A stretch of 10,025 bases of DNA from Phoenicibacter congonensis (GTDB lineage Bacteria; Actinomycetota; Coriobacteriia; Coriobacteriales; Eggerthellaceae). The position numbers were made by a program, and so were the translations under genes. The stretch covers positions 1 through 10,025 of the forward strand of contig JAUMVS010000049.1 in NCBI GenBank assembly GCA_030530045.1. The letters are read 5' to 3'. Shown here one piece after another: positions 7,977 through 10,025 of the stretch. Each line of letters begins with the position of its first letter. Position 1 is the stretch's first letter. Below the pieces are notes generated by a model that had not been told where the DNA came from, did not search any database, and worked only from the letters and a program-made list of their open reading frames with translations.

Positions 7977-8024
7977 TTGCCACCTCGCTTTCTACCTATA
8001 AAAATTTATCTTGCAAACAGTCGC

Positions 8025-9233
8025 TTAGTCCTCTAAATGTGCGTGAACTCCGCAATATTTAGAACCTGGGCGAGCATGGTTTCTACAACGAATTCCGTCT
8101 TCGCTAACAAACGCACAAGTCTCATCGACCACTTCGTCCTCGAGAAGAGTTTCTTCCTCGGCAAGTGGTTCACCTGCGAAACTTGCCGACTTAATGTCGA
8201 TGTGCCAGCCAGTGAGCTTAGCAGCAAGGCGAGCATTTTGTCCATCCTTGCCGATAGCCAAAGAAAGCTGGTCGTCACTAACAACAATTGTTGCGAAATG
8301 AGTTTCGCGATTTACAGTCACCGACTGAATTTTTGCAGGTGACAGTGCGTTTGCGATGTAGACCTCAGGGCGCTCATCATAGGCAATGATGTCGACGCGC
8401 TCGTTTTTGAGCTCTTCAACAACCATGCGCACGCGGGAGCCTTTAGGGCCAACGCAAGCACCAACTGGATCAAGATTTGGCTCGCGGGAAGCTACGGCAA
8501 TCTTTGAGCGGTCGCCAGCCTCACGAGCGATTGATTTAATCTCAACAATTCCATCATAAACCTCTGGAACTTCCATCTCAAACAGACGACGAAGAAGATC
8601 AGGATGCGTTCTTGAAACAACGATTGTTGGTCTTGACTGCTCGCCTTTTACGTGGTTGTCGTCGCTATTTGGGTTTCTGACTTTAAGAATGTAGAGCTTC
8701 AGGCGCTGGTTGTGATGGTAGCGCTCGTTGTCGGGGCGCTCGTTGAGCTCACCCTCGTTTTCTTTCTTGCGAAGGTCAAAATGCGGAAGTTCCGCTTCAA
8801 CGCCGTCACGAATCTTGATGATCGTGAAGTCTTTTGTTCCTTGAAGGACAGTGCCTGTGATGAGGTCACCGACACGCTCAGAAAACTCCTCGTAGATTGA
8901 CTGGCGAGTAGCGTCACGAACGATGCCAGCGATAACGCTCTTTGCATTCTGTGCAGCTGTGCGGCTAACGTCACTTGGTGTGATGTCGACTTCCTCGTAG
9001 TCGTCCCACTCGTCGGTTTCCTCGTTGTAATCACCAACTGGAACGAGCTCGTATACATAAATCTTTCCCGACTTGCGGTCGATTGTTACGCGGCAATCGT
9101 TTACAAGGCCAAGAATTTTCTCGTAGCTTTTTGCCAGTGACTCCTCAAGTTTTTCAATAATGAAGAACTCATCGATTTTGCGCTCGTGGGCCAAAGCCTG
9201 CAGCGCATCAATCAAATTAACGTTGTCTGCCAT
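8025..9233 (-). CDS. nusA: Transcription termination/antitermination factor NusA with a Cys3His tail
   Basis: NusA binds RNA polymerase, promotes pausing and intrinsic termination, and takes part in antitermination on rRNA operons. In 402 residues: N-terminal polymerase-binding domain (about 1-115); S1 domain (about 122-205, GDLITGTVLQG) with a charged insertion at about 155-200; KH1 with DPVGACVGPKGSRVRMVVEE (255-274); KH2 with QLSLAIGKDGQNARLAAKL (322-340). It has no acidic AR1/AR2 repeats of the E. coli type. After an acidic linker (about 358-372), the tail has C373-x9-C383-x10-C394-x2-H397, a likely zinc-binding knuckle. I recall similar tails in Coriobacteriia NusA but cannot verify this here. 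AGGAA at 9242-9246 lies 8 nt upstream of the ATG. The gene starts 32 nt after rimP. Confidence 0.97.
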   Translation of the reverse strand: MADNVNLIDALQALAHERKIDEFFIIEKLEESLAKSYEKILGLVNDCRVTIDRKSGKIYVYELVPVGDYNEETDEWDDYEEVDITPSDVSRTAAQNAKSVIAGIVRDATRQSIYEEFSERVGDLITGTVLQGTKDFTIIKIRDGVEAELPHFDLRKKENEGELNERPDNERYHHNQRLKLYILKVRNPNSDDNHVKGEQSRPTIVVSRTHPDLLRRLFEMEVPEVYDGIVEIKSIAREAGDRSKIAVASREPNLDPVGACVGPKGSRVRMVVEELKNERVDIIAYDERPEVYIANALSPAKIQSVTVNRETHFATIVVSDDQLSLAIGKDGQNARLAAKLTGWHIDIKSASFAGEPLAEEETLLEDEVVDETCAFVSEDGIRCRNHARPGSKYCGVHAHLED

Positions 9234-9265
9234 ATTACTCGTTCCTTTCTAAAGCTCGGAAAAAC

Positions 9266-9724
9266 CTAAATTTGTCCGATTAAATTTGCTCGTTTAATGT
9301 TGTCGAAGTTAAGGCTATGCTGGCCTTCTTCGTCCTCAATGGTCACAATGTTGCCTTCAACTGCAGCAATGATGCCATTGAAATTTCTTCTTTCCTCAAC
9401 AGGCATTTGCACGCGAACATGCGCCTGGCTGCCGATGAACTGCTCAAAATGACGCAGAAGAACCAGCGGACGGTCGATGCCTGGCGAAGAGACTTCCAAC
9501 GTGTAAGGCGCATCGAAAGGGTCAATCTCTTCAATAATTGGCGAGATGAACTCCTGGGCTTTTGCGAGCTCTTCAAACGAAACGCCGCCTTCAGTGTCAA
9601 TAAACACCTTCAGTATTGGAGCTTTCTTTGAGCCGACTACAGAAACATTAACGATTTCAAAACCGTTTTTTGTCGCCTCACCCTCGAGCTGATCAAAAAT
9701 CATCTTTTCAAAATTTGTCAGCAA
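9266..9724 (-). CDS. rimP: Ribosome maturation factor RimP (TTG start)
   Basis: RimP helps assemble the 30S subunit, acting early on the central pseudoknot and S12 region. The protein has 152 residues. Seen: an N-terminal alpha/beta domain with GFEIVNVSVV (21-30) and LKVFIDTEGGVSFEE (38-52); the family signature YTLEVSSPGIDRPL (74-87); and a C-terminal SH3-like barrel (about 92-152) with FNGIIAAVEGNIVTIE. The start is TTG at 9724. GGAG at 9733-9736 lies 8 nt upstream, and the resulting N-terminal length before GFEIV matches the family. The internal ATG at codon 8 would make the first helix too short. An out-of-frame ATG at 9729 overlaps the site but meets a stop after three codons. It is the first gene of the operon, as in many bacteria. 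Confidence 0.95.
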   Translation of the reverse strand: MLTNFEKMIFDQLEGEATKNGFEIVNVSVVGSKKAPILKVFIDTEGGVSFEELAKAQEFISPIIEEIDPFDAPYTLEVSSPGIDRPLVLLRHFEQFIGSQAHVRVQMPVEERRNFNGIIAAVEGNIVTIEDEEGQHSLNFDNIKRANLIGQI

Positions 9725-9732
9725 AACATTCG

Positions 9733-9736
9733 CTCC
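9733..9736 (-). promoter_or_regulatory. Shine-Dalgarno site that sets the rimP TTG start
   Basis: The minus strand reads GGAGCGAATGTTTTG. GGAG is 8 nt from TTG, a good spacing, but only 3 nt from the out-of-frame ATG, which is too close for efficient use. This favours TTG as the real start. Confidence 0.6.
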
Positions 9737-9745
9737 ATTAAAAAT

Positions 9746-9769
9746 AAAAAAAGCGGGCGTCGGGCCTGC
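9746..9769 (-). terminator. Terminator-like hairpin with U-tract in the rimP leader (possible attenuator)
   Basis: The minus-strand RNA reads GCAGGCCCGACGCCCGC (9769-9753) followed by seven U (9752-9746). The stem pairs GC/GC, then an A-C mismatch, then GGC/GCC around a five-base loop. It can be extended outward by A-U and G-U pairs between the upstream GGAAGA and the U-tract. It lies between the proposed promoter and the rimP start, so it could stop part of the transcripts before the operon. On the plus strand the hairpin is not followed by T residues, so it does not serve the tRNA side. Pairing was done by eye and energy was not computed. Confidence 0.5.
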
Positions 9770-9784
9770 TCTTCCAATAACGTC

Positions 9785-9806
9785 AAAAGTGTCTTTTCGT
9801 AACGAA
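9785..9806. repeat. Two overlapping small inverted repeats at the predicted operon transcription start
   Basis: AAAAG-TGT-CTTTT (9785-9797) and TTCGT-A-ACGAA (9796-9806) overlap by two bases, just downstream of the -10 box of the minus-strand promoter. They could form a 5' leader hairpin or bind a regulator. Arms of five bases are short enough to arise by chance. Confidence 0.35.
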
Positions 9807-9809
9807 CTA

Positions 9810-9838
9810 TTTATAACAAAGAAAAAAAGTCATGTCAA
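9810..9838 (-). promoter_or_regulatory. Sigma-70-type promoter of the rimP-nusA-infB operon
   Basis: On the minus strand, TTGACA (9838-9833) is a perfect -35 box. It is followed by a 17-bp T-rich spacer and TATAAA (9815-9810) as the -10 box. Transcription should start near 9803, giving a leader of roughly 80 nt before the rimP TTG. This is the only strong promoter I see for the eight minus-strand genes. Confidence 0.85.
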
Positions 9839-9853
9839 CGACACTAAACATTG

Positions 9854-9862
9854 TGATATGCT
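9854..9862 (+). promoter_or_regulatory. Extended -10 promoter for the tRNA genes
   Basis: The plus strand reads TGATATGCT, a TGn extension followed by TATGCT (9857-9862), about 13 bases before the tRNA-Ser 5' end. No good -35 hexamer is found at the right distance, which fits an extended -10 type. Its upstream region overlaps the -35 box of the divergent rimP promoter. Confidence 0.5.
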
Positions 9863-9875
9863 ATTAAGTCGCAAC

Positions 9876-9963
9876 GGAGGAGTGGCCGAGCGGTTGAAGG
9901 CGGCAGTCTTGAAAACTGTTGTGCGGCAACGTACCGTGGGTTCGAATCCTACCTCCTCCGCCA
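9876..9963 (+). tRNA. tRNA-Ser (anticodon UGA), CCA encoded
   Basis: Acceptor arm GGAGGAG (9876-9882) pairs with CTCCTCC (9953-9959). G73 and an encoded CCA (9961-9963) follow. The anticodon stem GCAGT/ACTGT (9903-9907, 9915-9919) encloses CTTGAAA, with anticodon TGA at 9910-9912 reading UCA and related Ser codons. The long class II variable arm GTGCG-GCAA-CGTAC (9921-9934) is the serine hallmark and is capped by a GNRA-type loop. The T arm is GTGGG-TTCGAAT-CCTAC (9936-9952). All arms pair well, so it should be functional. Confidence 0.98.
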
Positions 9964-9971
9964 TTTTTTTT

Positions 9972-10025
9972 GCGCCCGTACCTCAGCTGGATAGAGGGGC
10001 TGACTACGAATCAGACCGTCGGGGG
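9972..10025 (+). tRNA. tRNA-Arg (anticodon ACG), 3' part outside the window
   Basis: The 5' acceptor strand is GCGCCCG (9972-9978). The D arm CCTC/GAGG encloses AGCTGGATA. The anticodon loop CTACGAA carries ACG, which after A34-to-inosine editing reads CGU/CGC/CGA. The sequence ends at the first strand of the T stem (GGGGG), so the T loop, 3' acceptor strand and CCA lie outside the window. The first pair of the anticodon stem is a G-A mismatch. It lies eight T residues after tRNA-Ser, so the two are probably one transcript. Confidence 0.93.

Noticed and set aside
9753..9769. Hairpin as a terminator for a plus-strand gene
   Set aside because: No plus-strand gene ends there, and the hairpin is not followed by T residues on that strand.
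9850..10025. tRNA pair as an integration site for a mobile element
   Set aside because: No integrase, no direct repeat of a tRNA 3' end, and no foreign genes are visible next to them within the window.

Overview
The window is an ordinary but nearly complete bacterial translation and transcription housekeeping operon. It reads right to left on the minus strand. A divergently transcribed tRNA pair sits at the right end. Base composition is moderate (about half G+C by eye). The gene order is rimP-nusA-infB-rbfA-nrnA-truB-ribF. NusA ends in an unusual Cys3His tail, IF2 has a long Lys/Glu/Ala-rich linker, and both tRNA genes look actinobacterial. Together these suggest an actinobacterium, most likely class Coriobacteriia (an Atopobium/Olsenella-like organism). 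That placement is a judgement from family resemblance, not a computed one.

Layout from right to left. A partial tRNA-Arg(ACG) (9972 onward) and a tRNA-Ser(UGA) (9876-9963) are read on the plus strand from a likely extended -10 promoter. Back to back with it is a near-consensus sigma-70 promoter (TTGACA, 17 bp, TATAAA) that drives the minus-strand operon. The leader of about 80 nt carries small inverted repeats and then a terminator-like hairpin with a U-tract just before rimP, so the operon may be attenuated. Next come rimP (30S maturation), nusA (transcription elongation and termination), infB (IF2), rbfA (30S cold-shock maturation), nrnA (DHH/DHHA1 nanoRNase/pAp phosphatase), truB (tRNA pseudouridine-55 synthase) and ribF (FAD synthetase module only). 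The last gene is hppA, a K+-dependent-type membrane pyrophosphatase that runs off the left edge about 15-40 residues short of its expected end.

Spacing is tight. Gaps are 32, 48 and 41 nt; rbfA/nrnA overlap by 1 nt; nrnA and truB abut in the same frame across a single TAG; truB/ribF overlap by 16 nt; and ribF/hppA are 28 nt apart. No terminator is visible between genes, so all eight are probably one transcription unit. Functionally it joins ribosome assembly, transcription-translation coupling, initiation, tRNA modification, RNA turnover, flavin cofactor synthesis and disposal of the pyrophosphate that biosynthesis generates.

I found no mobile element, CRISPR array, phage gene, toxin-antitoxin pair or unknown gene cluster, and no stretch over 300 bases without a gene. 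The points worth a second look are a RibF lacking its riboflavin kinase half, the zinc-knuckle-like tail on NusA where ylxR would normally follow, an insert in TruB, the leader hairpin, and the attachment of hppA to this operon.
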